64,000 bases of DNA, taken from positions 372,001 to 436,000 of the forward strand of contig JBBPUQ010000002.1 in NCBI GenBank assembly GCA_038501195.1, in the 5' to 3' direction. The notes under the pieces were generated by a model. That model worked only from the letters and a program-made list of their open reading frames with translations, searched no databases and had not been told where the DNA came from. This stretch comes from Nemania diffusa (Eukaryota > Ascomycota > Sordariomycetes > Xylariales > Xylariaceae). This document shows positions 24,294 to 37,803 of this stretch, one piece after another (position 1 is the first letter of the stretch; every line of letters starts with the position of its first letter). The translations under genes and the position numbers were made by a program.

Positions 24294-26678
24294 ATGTCAC
24301 TCCTCACGCAATCGGTGGATATCCCCGCCTTCGCGAGCACCCAACTGGCCCTGCTGGACGCAGAACTCCAGAGCGAGCTGCAGGAGACGAGTGGCCTCAT
24401 CGCCAACACCAGTCCCACCTCTCTGCAGCGTGCAGGCCTCGCCATTACCAACCTGCTCGTCTCTTCGCAGCGGACCGGCTTAGGCGGACGGACAGTCCTC
24501 GAGTTGAGCCCGGATAGCGCCACGGCCGGTGCGGGCGGTGAACTTCCCGAGCATGGTGTCCGAACCGGCGACATCGTGCTGGTGTCGGAGCAACCGGCCG
24601 GTAGCGCCAAGAAGCGGGAGATCAAGGACCTAGAGAAGAAAGGCGCCAGGGGAGTCGTCACCAAGATCAAAAAGGACGCCGTCGCCATTGCCGTCGACGA
24701 GGATAAGGAGGATGCCCTGTCGCTGTCGGGTCGCGTCTGGCTGGTCAAACTCGCTGACGACGTGACGTATCGCCGCATGAACTTGACTATGGAAAAGCTG
24801 CAGAAGATGACCGAGTCGGAGTATACTAGCTTTATACGTGTACTCTTTGGGCTAGGCAGTCCATCGCCTGTGCCTCGCGATCCGAGCACGGATGCTGAGT
24901 ATGGCAACATAGAATGGCTAGATCCGACCTTGAACGAGTCACAAAAGGATGCTATTAGATTTGCCCTTGCATCGCGTGAAGTGGCTTTGATACATGGGCC
25001 ACCAGGCACTGGGAAGACTCACACCCTCATTGAATTGATTTTACAGATGGTGAAGCGCGACCTGCGAGTGCTGGTATGCGGCCCGTCTAACATATCCGTC
25101 GACAACATCGTCGAGCGCCTCTCTCCCCACAAGATACCCATTCTTCGGCTCGGGCACCCCGCTAGACTACTCCCCTCCGTCATAGATCATTCTCTTGATG
25201 TTCTTACCCAGACGTCGGAGGCTGGCCTCATCGTCCGCGATGTACGCGCCGAGATGGACGCGAAACAGGCCTCGATCAAGAAGACGAAGAGCGGTAGGGA
25301 GCGAAAGGCAATCTACGGTGACTTGAAGGAGCTACGAAAGGAGTACAGGGAGAGGGAGCGGAGATGCGTTAATACACTGATCAAGGGCAGCAAGGTTGTC
25401 CTCGCAACACTGCACGGCGCTGGCGGATACCAGCTCAAGAACGAGGAGTTCGATGTCATCATTATTGACGAGGCAAGCCAAGCTCTGGAAGCCCAATGCT
25501 GGGTTCCTCTGCTTGCGGCCAAGAAGGTCGTATGCGCAGGTGACCACCTGCAACTGCCACCTACCGTGAAATCCACTAATTCGAAAATCAAACTAAAACC
25601 TAAAGAAGGTTCGAATATTATCAAAGGCGTGACTCTTGAGAAGACCCTCTTCGATAGACTCCTGTCACTGCACGGCTCGTCTATTAAGCGGATGCTCACG
25701 ACCCAGTATCGGATGCACGAGGCCATTATGCGTTTCCCATCCGACCAGCTCTACGAGTCTAAACTAATAGCCGCAGAGGCCGTAAAAAGCCGTCTACTAA
25801 AAGACCTGCCCTACGAGGTAGAGGACACAGAAGACACTAACGAACCCGTGATTTTTATCGACACACAGGGCGGCGACTTCCCAGAAAAGAACGAAGAGGA
25901 GGACACGGGTAAGAAGGGGGGTATTAGGTCCCTCTACGGGGAGAGTAAGAGCAACGAGATGGAAGCGGCCCTGGTGCGACAGCACGTCCGGAAATTGGTC
26001 AATGCCGGCGTAAAGCCCGAGGATATCGCGGTTGTCACGCCTTATAATGCACAGGTAAGTACATGAGCGGGTGTGGTGTGGTGTGAAGCATCGGGCCACA
26101 TTCTTTCCTTGGGCCGCCTCTGGTTATCTACGCGAGTGTGCATTGCCTGAGCCGGCATTAACGTGATTTGCGGTTATGTAGCTCGGGCTCCTGGCCCCGC
26201 TCAAGGACACCTTTCCGGGCATTGAGCTCGGATCTGTCGACGGGTTTCAGGGCCGCGAGAAGGAGGCGGTCATCGTCAGCCTGGTACGGAGCAATGCCGA
26301 CGGCGAAGTCGGGTTCCTCAGCGAGAAACGCCGACTGAATGGTAAGCTACCGTCGTAGCGCCTTACACGAGCAAGGAGGTGGCTAATAGCTCATGTCAGT
26401 GGCCATGACACGGCCGAAACGCTCACTTGTGGTAGTGGGCGACTCAGAGACCGTCAAGAGGTAAGCAAGCCACCTGTCTTCCCCTCGCTGGCTGCAGCCG
26501 CGATCTCCCTCCCCATCTTGCTGCGCACGTGCGCCTACGCCTAGAGGTCGGGGTTCTAACTTCTTTCTGCCCGTTGCTCCGAGATAGAGGGAGCAAGTTC
26601 CTCAGCAGCTGGATGGACTGGCTCGAGAATAATGCGGATCTGCGCTACGTTGATGCGACGTCCATCGAGGCGGCATGA
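24294..26678 (+). CDS. HCS1: SF1B DNA/RNA helicase, Hcs1/IGHMBP2-like
   Basis: Four exons (24294-26054, 26182-26341, 26400-26460 and 26588-26678) encode about 690 residues. The N-terminal domain (about 1-200) matches the beta-barrel/stalk region of the Upf1-like family. Helicase motifs follow. Motif I is [10 protein letters not shown] (about 235-244), and motif Ia region [11 protein letters not shown] comes next. Motif II is DEASQA (about 391), motif III is [10 protein letters not shown], and motif IV region is [11 protein letters not shown]. Motif V is [22 protein letters not shown], and motif VI is [15 protein letters not shown]. The closest known relatives are yeast Hcs1 (DNA polymerase-alpha-associated helicase A) and human IGHMBP2, 5'-to-3' ATP-dependent helicases. 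All splice junctions keep frame. It lacks the zinc-finger domains of Upf1 and is a conserved housekeeping gene. Confidence 0.9.
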
Positions 26679-29600
26679 GTAGAGCATGGAGCATTGGCTC
26701 AGCTATGTAATGGTACAGACGGGCCATTCGCGCGCGATCGGTCAGGCCGCCTTGCCGCCACCAGCTTCATGCGATGATCTAGGTCGAATGCATGCGATAG
26801 AAACAAGGTCTGTCTACGATAAACGAAGAGTATATCTTCCGCGATTGGCGGCTCAATCACCAACCCGCAGGTTAGTTGGCACCTATCAAACGCCACGATC
26901 CTATACACACCATAGTGCCGACATGGGCGGCGAGGGTAAGGGCCAGGGGGACATGGACGATCAGAGGACGCCCCATGCCAATAATTGAAACTTATGGTCG
27001 TCTCCGAGCCTGCCCTACAGCGTGAAAGTTTACCTAATTTGTGCCCGCGAATCCAATGGGGTCCCCTCTTGCAGGGGTCGACGGGCGGAGATCAGACGAT
27101 GATGCTATCTCGCCCCCATTGGTGGTTTCAGATTCTTGGACGCGGGGCTCGCGATACACTATCTACGACGCACAGATTTCTAGAACGCTAATTGATTTCT
27201 ATCGTAATTGTCTCTCGTCAAGCTGAAACCTATAGGCAATCAGCACACCGCCATCTAGAGTGGCCTAGTTAGATAAGTTGCCGGGGGACTAGTCGCGTAA
27301 TACTATAGCGTACCAACATCGCGGGTCCGGTGCATGTCTCGGAAAGCGCACGAAATGTTTCTTCTGGTCCGTCTGTCTCATTTCTTATTCCCGCCCAGAG
27401 ACAAAAAGGGCATTTTGCCCACGCAGGCAGCGTGGGAAATCCTCCGGACACGTGGTGCAACGCTAGAGCAGGATTTCAACGGCCAAACTTGGAAACGCCC
27501 TCGTACGCATAAGCCGTCCGCTGGCAAGCAATGGTAGGCAGAGGCGGACTCTCGTGGGGCCTAGAAGCCTTTTTGGGCTGTTTTGTTTATTTTCTTGGGC
27601 GTTCTGGTCTTACTTACGCAGTGGGATGAGGGAGGTATTACATATGCCTATGTACCTACTTACACGTACAGAGTACTGCGTACATTGCATACACCCCGCG
27701 CGCACGTCTCGTCCACTCGCGGACCTCGCACCTTTCGCTGCTTCAAACGCTGGCTGGATCTCCCTGCATGAGCGCGCAGTGGCGCCCAGTACCTAAGGCA
27801 TGACAAGTGTGGTGCAACGGCAGGGTGGGTTTGGTTTGGCTGGACAAAAGCATACTTCATTTCACCACACGCGCTACAGCACATGTCATATAGATAGTGC
27901 CTATGTATCTACCTAATTCTCGTGTCCAGTGCTATAGATAAGTAGATAGGCGGCACGTATCTGCGCATAAGATACACGTACATACCTACTTAGACGCGAC
28001 GAGACCCATCGAGGATTAGGCCTCTGCAGCTCGCTTGTTGAGCACGGCGGGGCAGATTATGGCAGATTATAGCACATAGGTGGGCGGAAGCGTCGGCGAA
28101 TCAAGCCGCGCCGAGATTGGCCAAGCGAATTTCTGCCTGCCTGCGAGGAATACACACTCGCGAGAAGCTCTTCCGCGCCCGCGGGGCCCCCAATTCGAGA
28201 TTCGCGCAGGGAGATCGAATGTTGGAGAATCCCGCCCGCGTCGTGTCTCGAGACTACAGTACCTATGTATGCGTACAGTATCGATACAAATACCTCTTAC
28301 CGTACCTAATTACTCCTCCCTGCCTGAAGCAGGTTGGTCGTATTGTTAATACTCGAATGCGGCTTATTCTGTCTCAGCTTTCTATAGACGGGCAGTGCAC
28401 TATCCTTTCTACTGTAGGTCTACCAAGGACTGTAGGAATGTCCTTTTTACGGCCAGAGCGGCGCCCCCTAACCCCAAAGCCCTTTTTAAGGGGGTGGTAT
28501 TTCCACACACTTCAGAGGTAGTACCTACGCCTGTTTTGGATTGTGACACCACAAGAGTAGCACGCTTTTTTTTCTGCGGACGAGGCGGAGATGACAGCCG
28601 ATGGATGGAGGGATGGATGGATGGATACTTACTTACGCACATGACCTCGATTAGGGAGCGTCTACTACGCACATAGTCTAGGGAGGGAGCCTGCGCGCGA
28701 CGAACGGGATCTCGACGTACCGCCGTCCAAGACTACGGCACCGTTGTATGGATGCGTAGACCAGAAGTCAGAGATCAACTCATCCGTGCCTCTTCCGGAC
28801 CGGGTCAAATCATGCACTGCCGAGTTATCGCAGTGAGTAAGTATCTAGACTGACTTACTTACTGTTTAAATCACGTCTGACGTGGACGAGGGACCATATA
28901 TGTACTCTGTAGGTGGTGCATGTCGAATGCCTGCGTTCAGTCCATTAAGCCGTATGCCGCCCCTGACTCGAGCGATGTTTCTCTCCTGCCCATAGAGGGA
29001 CGAATGCAGCATACCTACCTACTTACCTACTCCCTAGCTAGGCATGTAGGTATGTAGATGCCGTAGAGAATTAGCGTAGGAGCTGGTACCTAGGTTAGCC
29101 TGCATCGCCAGAACGAAGCGCGGCAGATTTATTCGACAAGCTGCAACCCCAATATGCGTAAATATGCACATCACACAAGAGCCCATGGGCTGCTAGTGGT
29201 TGTCATCGGAAGTTTTTCGGTGGGAAGTAGGCAGACCGCTGTGCCAATAACCTGTGCTGGGTAGGATTCGAATGCGCTCAAAATGCAACCACAGCGCTTA
29301 CACTGCCGATAGGGAAAAGGGGTTTGTTTATCTGTCCAGGTTAGCTGCATGCAGACAGACGAGAGACAGATTTCAAGTTTTAGTAACGCGGTTTTCCAAG
29401 GCCGCAGGACAGCAACAGGTTTAGATAGAGATCCGATCAATCCGCATCTCTCATCCTACTCATAGTTATACCTAATAGGTCGAGTCGTGACCCAATAGTA
29501 ACTCTATAGATTCAACTTTAGCTATCCATCGAATCGCAGATAGTAGATCAGCACAGTACGAATTAGTGAAAATAGGAGATGGCTTGAGGTGTAGGCACAG

Positions 29601-30631
29601 TATCTAGGGTAGGGAAATGCAAGGGGACCCTGACTAACACAGTATTGTAACTAAAAAGCTTCCCTCCCAATAGAGGTAAGCTCCGTGCAGCTATATTTAG
29701 CGAGCTTTCACTATCAATCCAAGATTTCACTATTCGAACTAAGCAGGACGCCGAGCAGTTAACTAAGCACCTACAGATATTTTCCATCACTAGTATCGTA
29801 TCTCCCTCGTTCTACTTGTAAGTGCCTCGGCTTCTCCAGACCAATGATGAGCTAAGTATCGAGGTTCCGAGTTCCAGGTAATGGCTAGTCACACGGACAC
29901 GGACCTCTTGCTGCGGTCGTAGTGTAGCGTAGTATACTTGCCTGTACTACAGAATACCGTATGCGTATACAGTAGCGCAGTGTATAGCATGCAGGTCCGG
30001 GCCAGGGCTCTCGCTGGCCTATTCGTCATCCGACCTTAAACCCCGGTGCCCTAGTATCCTGGCAGCATCCTGGCCCCCCTTGTCCAGTGTCCTAGATGGG
30101 CCTTTTCTAGCCAACGGTGCTGGGCTTGCATGTTTCAAAAAGCCACTAGATGGGCTAACCAGGCGAATACGGCCCCAGACCTGGATTCAGACTCTGCATA
30201 ACCGTCACAGAAGCTCGTCGCAACGGCCTATGTGATGGGCCTATGGCTACGACGGAAGCTCCCTAAGTATGCACCTCGTCCTCCTTGGTGGTTTTCATAA
30301 ATGGACTGGAGGACCCCATGCCTCCCTCGGCTCAGCCTACCTCTGTCAATGCCATGAGGTAACACGTAATGGCCTGGTAGGCTTTTTGATTCGACTTCCG
30401 ACGACTGTGTCTCGTTTTCCCGCATTGCTTGCAATGTGTGCTGCAGAGGACTGCTGGACGATATCCTCTCAGAATTTAACAAGTAGGGAGCGCCGTTTTA
30501 GAAAACCATGATGGGTTGCCGGTCGTCGGGCTCATCAACCGTCGTTTCTCTCCACCTATCGTTGTTCGCTCCCACATAAAGCTTCTATCGCTTCGACGAT
30601 ACCAAACTATCGATTTTAGACTGTGGGCATC
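26679..30631. other. Gene-poor 4 kb intergenic region
   Basis: No frame here has recognisable content. The region is rich in the short motif TACCTA/TAGGTA (for example near 27650, 27907, 27984, 28260, 28300, 28525, 29010-29050 and 29088). It also has a (GGAT)n microsatellite near 28601-28625. It may be long untranslated or regulatory DNA, or the remains of degraded elements. Confidence 0.5.
28601..28625. repeat. (GGAT)n microsatellite
   Basis: Six consecutive, slightly imperfect GGAT/GGGAT units occur here. It is a simple slippage repeat and accounts for a low-complexity WMEGWMDG-type reading frame. Confidence 0.7.
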
Positions 30632-32649
30632 ATGGGACTATTCAAATCCGCGTCAAACGCGGGTCGAGGTCGACCGAGCCCGCCACCGCCGCCCTCCAAT
30701 ATCCGCGGCAAGATTAGCGGGCCTATCCCCATCCCCGAAGAAGAGTTTCCCATGAGGGCTCCTGGGTCTGGGATTGCACAAGAGGGTAGACCAAACCAGC
30801 TTGAGCCAGCGACGCAGCGGGATTCCGCGGCAGTATCGACAAACACTTCCTTCAATCCTAGCCGCGAGGACAAGACTGGCTCGCCTGCCCAGTCTGGGCC
30901 AAGCCACTCTTCGACAAACTCGACTGCCGCACGGCGGCGCACCAACCGATCTAGTACCCTGAGATACTCAACCGTGAGCGACGCTACAGACATGGCATCG
31001 CCTACTCGGAAGAAGTCGAGCCTGAGAGCGGCGTTCGGCAGGCTGTTTAGGAAACGCAACAAGAAGCAGACAAGTCGCCCAGTTTCCGACTCCGAAGCTC
31101 AGGTGGACCCATCCAATGACCACCATCGAAGTGTGAGTGACTTGAAGTCCATAGCGTACCGCCGTCGACCTGTCGTTAGAAATGACTAATCCCTGTGTCT
31201 TAGGATCCCGTGGTTGGGGATCGAGAGCGAATTAACTCGGAGAGCGAACCAAAGCGATCTGCGTCCTTACCAGTTACAGAGTTTAACAAAGCACTGAGGT
31301 CGCATTCGATCGGGCCGGACGACTACATGGCAATTCACAGCGCGCGTAACTCTCTTCAGTCGGATTCAGTGTTTCTGAGGAGGAGAGCCGCCACGGCCTC
31401 GGATGGGCCCGTCATCTCAAGATTGCGGGACCAAAGCCTAGATATCTCGGGTCTCTCTCCAAGACCCGCAAGCGCTCAAGGCCATGATACTGATGAATAT
31501 GACCCCGAGTCTATCGGTCGTGCCGTTTCGGTTGACTATCTAACATCTCGTCGGAGATCAAGAAGTCTTTCACAACTGAATGACGTCGCTGAAGGGCAGG
31601 CGGTCGTGCGGAAACGCAGTGAGGAAATTCGGTACTGGAGAGCAAGTCAAACTCCGGGACCTTTGTCTTCGAACCAGTCGGTTTCTGTTCGAGAAGAACC
31701 CGAGATCTCTGAGATAACTGAGCCCACAGAGCAGACTATAGACACTCATGAGATTCACGAGATTCCCGAAATAGTTCTGCCAGTCATAACCCCAGAACCC
31801 TTCAACTTCGGTTCCATGAGCAATATGAGGATCACGCAGGCCGCTAGTTTAGAAGAGCGCGTAGCGAGCCTGGAGGTGAAGAACCAAAAGCTCGAGAGAC
31901 TTGTTTCTCAGCTCTTTCAGGTAGTGCCGGGTATCGATAAGTACGCCGATACCCTTCGCCATGCGGCGCTGCATACTGCATACCCAGCAACAACTTCTGC
32001 TGTGGTTGAAACAACACTTCGTCATAATGCTCCCGCCGGCGCCGACCCTCTTTCGCCCAGTTACAGCGTTTCCGAGCAGTCAAATGTATCTTTTGAGGAT
32101 GAAAAGACATTCATCGGTTCCATTCACCCACCTACAAGAGAAGCTCCGCGACCTATATCAAATGTGACCATTCGAGGCACTGCCAGCTTACCCAGCTTTC
32201 CAAAGGATGGGTCTGGTGCCTTCACCATGGATCATTACGATACACTAAAAGCACTACTCGACGCTGAGCGAGTTATGCGCCAATCGCTAGAGGTTCGCGT
32301 GACTAAGCTAGCGCACATGGTTGACATGATGTCTCGGACGAGGCAGAACCCCGATAGAGGCACATACTTGGGTGGATATCCAAATGTCTCGGCATTCGAC
32401 CATGATGACGATGACGAATATGAGGGCACGGAGCCCCCTAGCGCAAGCTTAGACAACGCCTCGGATGCCTTCGAGACTCCACTGGAAGAGCAGCGACAGA
32501 TGCACAGCTACGACGTCTCTGACGACAGCGTTCAAGACGGGGCGGACGACGATGCCAGGAAACGGGCAGCTAGGACCCTGTCCCTAGGCCAGCTGACGCT
32601 TGGCAAGCCCAAGCATGCACAGCAGCCGGGCGCTGGCGTCGATTTATGA
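30632..32649 (+). CDS. Conserved disordered/coiled-coil protein of unknown function
   Basis: Two exons (30632-31132 and 31204-32649) with a 71-bp intron encode about 648 residues. The start MGLFKS could be N-myristoylated (MG at the N-terminus), which is inference. Most of the protein is Ser/Pro/Arg-rich and predicted disordered, with many possible phosphorylation sites. A basic patch RLFRKRNKKQ lies near residue 140. Two heptad-like segments look like coiled coils: SLEERVASLEVKNQKLERLVSQLFQ (about 380-405) and LKALLDAERVMRQSLEVRVTKLAHMV (about 530-555). An acidic run (HDDDDEYEG) follows. I do not recognise the family. Similar Pezizomycotina proteins exist as uncharacterised. Nothing in the neighbourhood suggests a role. 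Confidence 0.75.
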
Positions 32650-33771
32650 CTACATGGCCTGAGCTTGACATCTGAGGGCGCAGGCCCCCGATACATCTAA
32701 CTTTTTAGCCATTGCCCAAACACACCCAATCGCCAAAGCCTAGGGCGCGAGGATCGGGATCACAAATAGCTGATGGTGTTTGCACCGAAATTGGCAATAG
32801 GTTTCTTATTCCCGTTGTCCCGCAAGGGACCGCTCTGTCTTAACCTAGCGATGCCTCGCATCAGGATACATGATGGCTTGAAATCTCTCACTTGTATATA
32901 TACACACGATACCACGAAACGAACCTTATTTCTCTTAATCTAGCCTTTATCAAGCGAGCGAGTTGAATATCCTTAGGAGTCTCAACAATATTCGGGCTTC
33001 GCAGAATTTACCAAGGCGCTTACGGCCGAGTGCCTTTATCATCGCCCGCAGGTCACAGCATGCTTTACTTCATTTTTGTTTTCTCGCTCTCGTTTGCATT
33101 TTTCCTTTGATTTCACATGACCAATTTTAGCCATAAGGCACAAGGGGGAGGTCTGAGTCCTTGATGGAGGAAGCAATTGCCATCTATACCCTGCAGTGAG
33201 TGGCGTCTTGGCGCGTTGGCGATTCGCGGAGGATTCCGGATCTCGTGTAAACTAGGTAGACAGTACCGATCTACTTACATAATGAAGCACGACAATATCT
33301 CAAAAGCTTTCCAATCCGCAATTCCCCTCGGTTCTCATAGTGCTAGTCTGGTGTTCCTGAAGCCCGACTCGTTAGATCGTTGCTCGCCGATTCGGAGGCG
33401 CAGAGGTAGGTATTCCATTTCGTCATCAACCCCCTCCCCGAAACCGACATCGAGCTTCCGCATGCAGAATAGCACCCTGCCCGGTCTACATGCCGTACCG
33501 GGTCTGCCAATTAGCCTATCGCCATCCACATGCCGGCCGGTTCGCTCTCATTGGACAATTGCTCGTGATAATGTAGCAGCGGAGGCTTGGCTGCCCTTCC
33601 GGGACGCGGCCGGGTTGTATGCGACGTAGTAACGACGAGGGACTCAGATGATGAGATACCGGGTCCGTCCGCTGGGTATTTATTTCACTCGGCGCAGCCC
33701 AGACGTCAAATTTCACGAGCAACCACGAGATTTCGTAGTTACCGAAGGAAGTGGAAGAATCGCCGCTCGCG
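32650..33771. other. Intergenic region, coiled-coil protein gene to M28 peptidase
   Basis: It contains the 3' flank of the coiled-coil protein gene and the peptidase promoter. A 450-bp open frame at 33177-33629 has no coherent protein features. No RNA was recognised. Confidence 0.45.
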
Positions 33772-35491
33772 ATGTGGTCAATACTAATAATTGCCCAAGC
33801 GGCCTTAGCCGCCGCCATGCCCCTGACATCAACAAACCCAGCAAACATCTTATCCGATCGCGGGAACACCGCCGTGCCCGCCGCGCCCTTCACCTGCCCG
33901 GCCTCAAGCTGGCCCCCCAACACCATCGGCCGCGCCAACCAGCCGCAGCCGCCCTCGGCCGAGCTGGCCTCAATCCTCGCGCGCGTGGACCCGGCGCGCA
34001 TCGAGGCGACGGTCCACAAGCTCGTGTCCTTCGGCACGCGGCACACGCTGTCGACGCAGACGTCGCCCACGCGCGGCATCGGCGCCGCCCGCGACTGGAT
34101 CCACGCCGAGTTCGCGCGGTACGCCGCCGCCAGCGACGGGCGGCTCGCCGTCGAGACCATCGGGTACGTGCAGCCGCCCGACGGCGACCGCGTGCCCGTC
34201 GCGACGCGCATCAGCGACGTCGTGGCTACGCTGCGGGGGTCTGATGCCGCGGACAGGCTGTATGTCATCTCGGGGCACTATGATAGTCGCAATACGAATA
34301 TCCTGGATTCGGAGGGCGATGCGCCGGGGGCGGATGACGATGCGTCGGGCGTGGCGATATCGCTGGAGCTGGCGAGGATCATGTCTGACCCGAGATACCC
34401 GCTCCCGAGGGCCAGGATTGCGTTTGTGGCCGTGGCGGGCGAGGAGCAGGGGCTTTATGGGTCGCAGTTTTTGGCGCAGACTTATGCTAATAGCACGCCG
34501 AGGGTTAATGTAGGTGGATTGGTGATCTCGGGTGATATTTATACGTATCACCCACTGAAACTGTGTGAGCTGTCATGGTTGACCAGATGTGTGATTACAG
34601 GTAGAAGGTATGCTGAACAACGATATTGTCGGCTCGCCCGTCGGCGACGATGGCGTTGCTGATCCGCATGGTGAGTAATTCTCAGAGCCACTCTCCTCTT
34701 ACCCGAGTATGTTTCAAAAAACCAAAGCTCCCAGGCTCACTAGAAGCTTCTCACGATTCCGAAACACTAACACACACGCCCCAAAATGCTGATAACTAAC
34801 CCCAAAAATTGCAGTAATCCGGCTCTTCGCCCAAGGCCTCCCCCCAATCGCAGTAGAAAGCAGCGCAAAGCGCGAAACGCGCCTGACAATCGGCGGCGAG
34901 AACGACACGCCCGCGCGCAACCTCGCGCGCTTCGTGAAGGAAGTCTCCGAGAACGCCGCGACGCAGATGACCGTGTCGGTCGTGTACCGACTGGACCGGT
35001 ACCTGCGGGGCGGGGACCACCGGTCGTTCCTCGAGGCCGGGTACTCGGCCGTGCGGTTCACGGAGCCGCGCGAGGACTTCGCGCACCAGCACCAGGACGT
35101 GCGCGTCGGCGACGACGGCAAGCAGTACGGCGACCTCGCGCGCTTCTGCGACTTCGAATATATCGCGCGCGTCGCGCGCGTCAATGGCGCCGCGCTGTGG
35201 AGCCTGGCGAACTCGCCCGGCGAGCCGACGAATGTGCGCGTTAATACTACGGCGTTGAGCAATGATAGTATCCTCTACTGGGACCCGCCGCGGGCGGGCG
35301 AGGAGGGGGTTGGTGGCTACGAGGTTGTTTGGAGGGCTACGGCTGCGCCGTTCTGGACGGATGTTATTGATGTCGGGCTCGTTAATCAGGCGACGCTTAA
35401 GCTGAGCAAGGATAATGTCGTGTTTGGTGTCAGGGCGCGCGGCGCGGATGGGTCTAGGGGGGTTGCTGTGTTGCCTTTCCCGGTTTCGTGA
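33772..35491 (+). CDS. Secreted M28-family zinc metallopeptidase
   Basis: Three exons (33772-34509, 34601-34670 and 34815-35491) encode about 494 residues. I chose the ATG at 33772 because it opens a classic signal peptide ([17 protein letters not shown]); the frame is open upstream. Zinc ligands of the M28 aminopeptidase fold are visible in order. These are His-Asp in SGHYDSRN, Asp in PGADDDASG, the Glu pair in GEEQGLYGS, Asp in [10 protein letters not shown] (spliced across exons 1-2) and His in [10 protein letters not shown]-terminal fibronectin-III-like segment (about 400-490) follows, seen in related extracellular peptidases. It should act outside the cell, releasing N-terminal amino acids for nutrition. 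Third-position GC is very high in exons 1 and 3. Confidence 0.87.
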
Positions 35492-37803
35492 TAGGAGGGG
35501 GAGATAAGCAATGTCTAGCCTTGCTTATTCTTGAAAAAGCCACATACTTCCCGTATCTACCTCTGATTATGCAAAGCGTGGTGTTTTGATGCGAGCAGAT
35601 CTTGTGTGGCAAATATGCATGTACTTCCTAATCATCATACTCCTATCTATCGCATAGCATGAACACACAGTCGTTCGACTTGTACCTATAGGTGAACAGG
35701 AACGTATCTACAAGAGTCCTCATATGATATCCGTTAGGTGGTATAGGCTTCCTTTGAACAAAAAGATGTTATCACAGACCATATCCGCAGTACCATGCAC
35801 TAGTAAGCGGTTATCGCGGTCCATAGTGAAATATGTAGGGCCTGAAAAGGCTCAAGGCCACAAGGGACTCGGCCACCAGGACGCAGAAGAGGAGCCATTG
35901 GGGGTTGCTCCTGTAAGCCCCCTTGTCTACTTGCGCCAGGGATTCTGTACTGCGTAGGTTGTTGCATAGCCTGCTGCATAGGCTTTTAAGGTCGTAAATG
36001 CGGTCCACGCACCTTACAAGTACAGCCCCTATTGACAATATATTGATAGAATCATGTACATGGCGAGCTGGAATAATGCTGTGCTCATGTATTCAATGCG
36101 TGGTGGGTTTGACTTTTAGTTTAATTGGCAGCATCAAATAGACATGGCGCAGCGATCAGTTCGCTGCGAACCCCAAGTGGCAAATCCAGACTAGGATACA
36201 ACTACATACGCGAAGTGCGGTGTTCTGCATTATTGGAGCTCATGCAGTTCACGTCGGTGTGATAAAATCTATGCCAATCAATTCAACAATGCCACGCCAC
36301 ACAGCCAAACCGGTTCTCGACGCTCACAGGGGCCAATGGTTAGCAGGGGATTGGTCTACAGAGACTCGCTCCTGTGTACTTTTCCGCATCAATCATACAT
36401 GTTCGCCAACGTGGGGAAGCGGAGAGGTGGAGAAAGTTGACAACCCACCACCACGTCTAGTCTTTCGGTTTTCATGCGGCTCTGCGATCAATCTTATGTC
36501 CGAGGAGCACAGAGGTAGGAGATGTAAAGTAGATAGGCCACAGCAACCTAAATCTCGACTTAAAAGCACATAATATATTTGCAAAATGTTGGTTAATATA
36601 TGCTACATTTATTCTAAAGTGAATTTACTTAGTTCCGTTGTTGATAGGGCTATAGACTGTTGAATAATATGTTAGTGGTGCCTATTTATTTGAAGGGTTT
36701 ATCCTTGATATGAGTTGCTCTGGAAGTTGACTACTAATTCCAGATAGTTATTGTTTATTTGAAATATGTTCGATTTAGTCTAAGTTATTTAAGCAAAGTG
36801 CTGAGATCTGTCTATTGTATGAGATTCAATGCTGCTCCAAGCTCTTGCGAGAGTTGCCTAGGAACTAGAACCCCTACACTTACAGTATGTGGGGTCTCGG
36901 TTATAGTAGTGGCTGATTGAGCTTCCATAGATTGACCGCAGCTGGGAAGTATATCGGAATGCAACTTAAAAGACGTCAGCTAGACGCAAGGATGCTTCTA
37001 ATATATTCGTCAGTGAATTTTGAACAGGGGGCACGACGCCAATAGGAAGGATTGGTGGGTGTGATTATTCGACACCCTGGAAGGCCTTTGATGGGCCATC
37101 ACGAAGTGAGATGGGCACTGAGACACTGCCTCAGAAATCAACCTAGCCAATGGTAAACTGCTGAGGAAGTCCTAGTAGAAATACATAAGTGCGCAAGGTA
37201 TAGCCTAGAGGGCTGGCAAGTAGATGGATCCACAACAGTCCTAGAGCTATCATAGCTGTCGCCAATAACATAGCGGTTGTAACCCAAATTGCATATTTTC
37301 CCGCCAATACATCATTTATTCGCTGCAGTATGTCTGGATCGCGGCAGTGCTAAATGGTCGGGTGCTGGAGCATCTGCACACCTTGTGTAAGGCTCATTCA
37401 ACAATGGCTGCTTGATAAGTCAAGCGTACAAGTTTAAGAGTACGTCATTTATTTCTTGATATTTTGACTGCTCAATTCACTCCGTGATATTCTATTATAT
37501 AGAGCCCCTGGATCAAACTCGCTAGATCTAATGCAAAGTTATAAACCAGAACATTTCCCATATCAAGACACAACCTAAAACGTCTGTCTGGCCCCCATGT
37601 CCCATTTTTCTGTCTACCTAGCCGCAGCTCGCCAGCCTCCCGATTACGGCAACTATTACTTCAATGATGAGTTCCTTTTTTAATTGTCAGGTGGGTGCTC
37701 ACTTTATATACCAAAAGGTATAGTCTATCTATGGGCAAGCCCCTTACTAAATATTCAACTACCTTAGGCTTTTGGAAATTTCTTTCATAATCGGGTACAT
37801 ATC
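35492..37803. other. Intergenic region containing the left copy of a diverged repeat
   Basis: No gene is recognisable in 2.3 kb. The segment at about 36016-36500 resembles a segment at about 47790-48330. The right part (36580-37800) is AT-richer and featureless apart from the promoter of the kinase gene at 37804. Confidence 0.5.
36016..36500 (+). repeat. Diverged direct repeat, left copy
   Basis: This segment aligns by eye with 47790-48330. Matching anchors in the same order include CCCCTATT, ATCATGTAC, GCTCATGTA, TTTAATTGGCAGC, TAGACAT, CTGCATTAT, GGTGTGATAA/GGGGTGATAA and CCATGCGGCTCTGC/TCATGCGGCTCTGC. It is noncoding as far as I can see. Together the copies flank the kinase/HET/HeLo gene block. 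Confidence 0.65.

Noticed and set aside
28395..28676. Open frame with WMEGWMDG sequence
   Set aside because: It arises from the GGAT microsatellite and has no other coding features.
29255..29300. Possible tRNA B-box (GGATTCGAAT)
   Set aside because: No paired T-stem and no A-box at the right distance on either strand.
33177..33629. 150-codon open frame upstream of the peptidase
   Set aside because: No domain, hydrophobic pattern or typical codon use. It overlaps the peptidase promoter.
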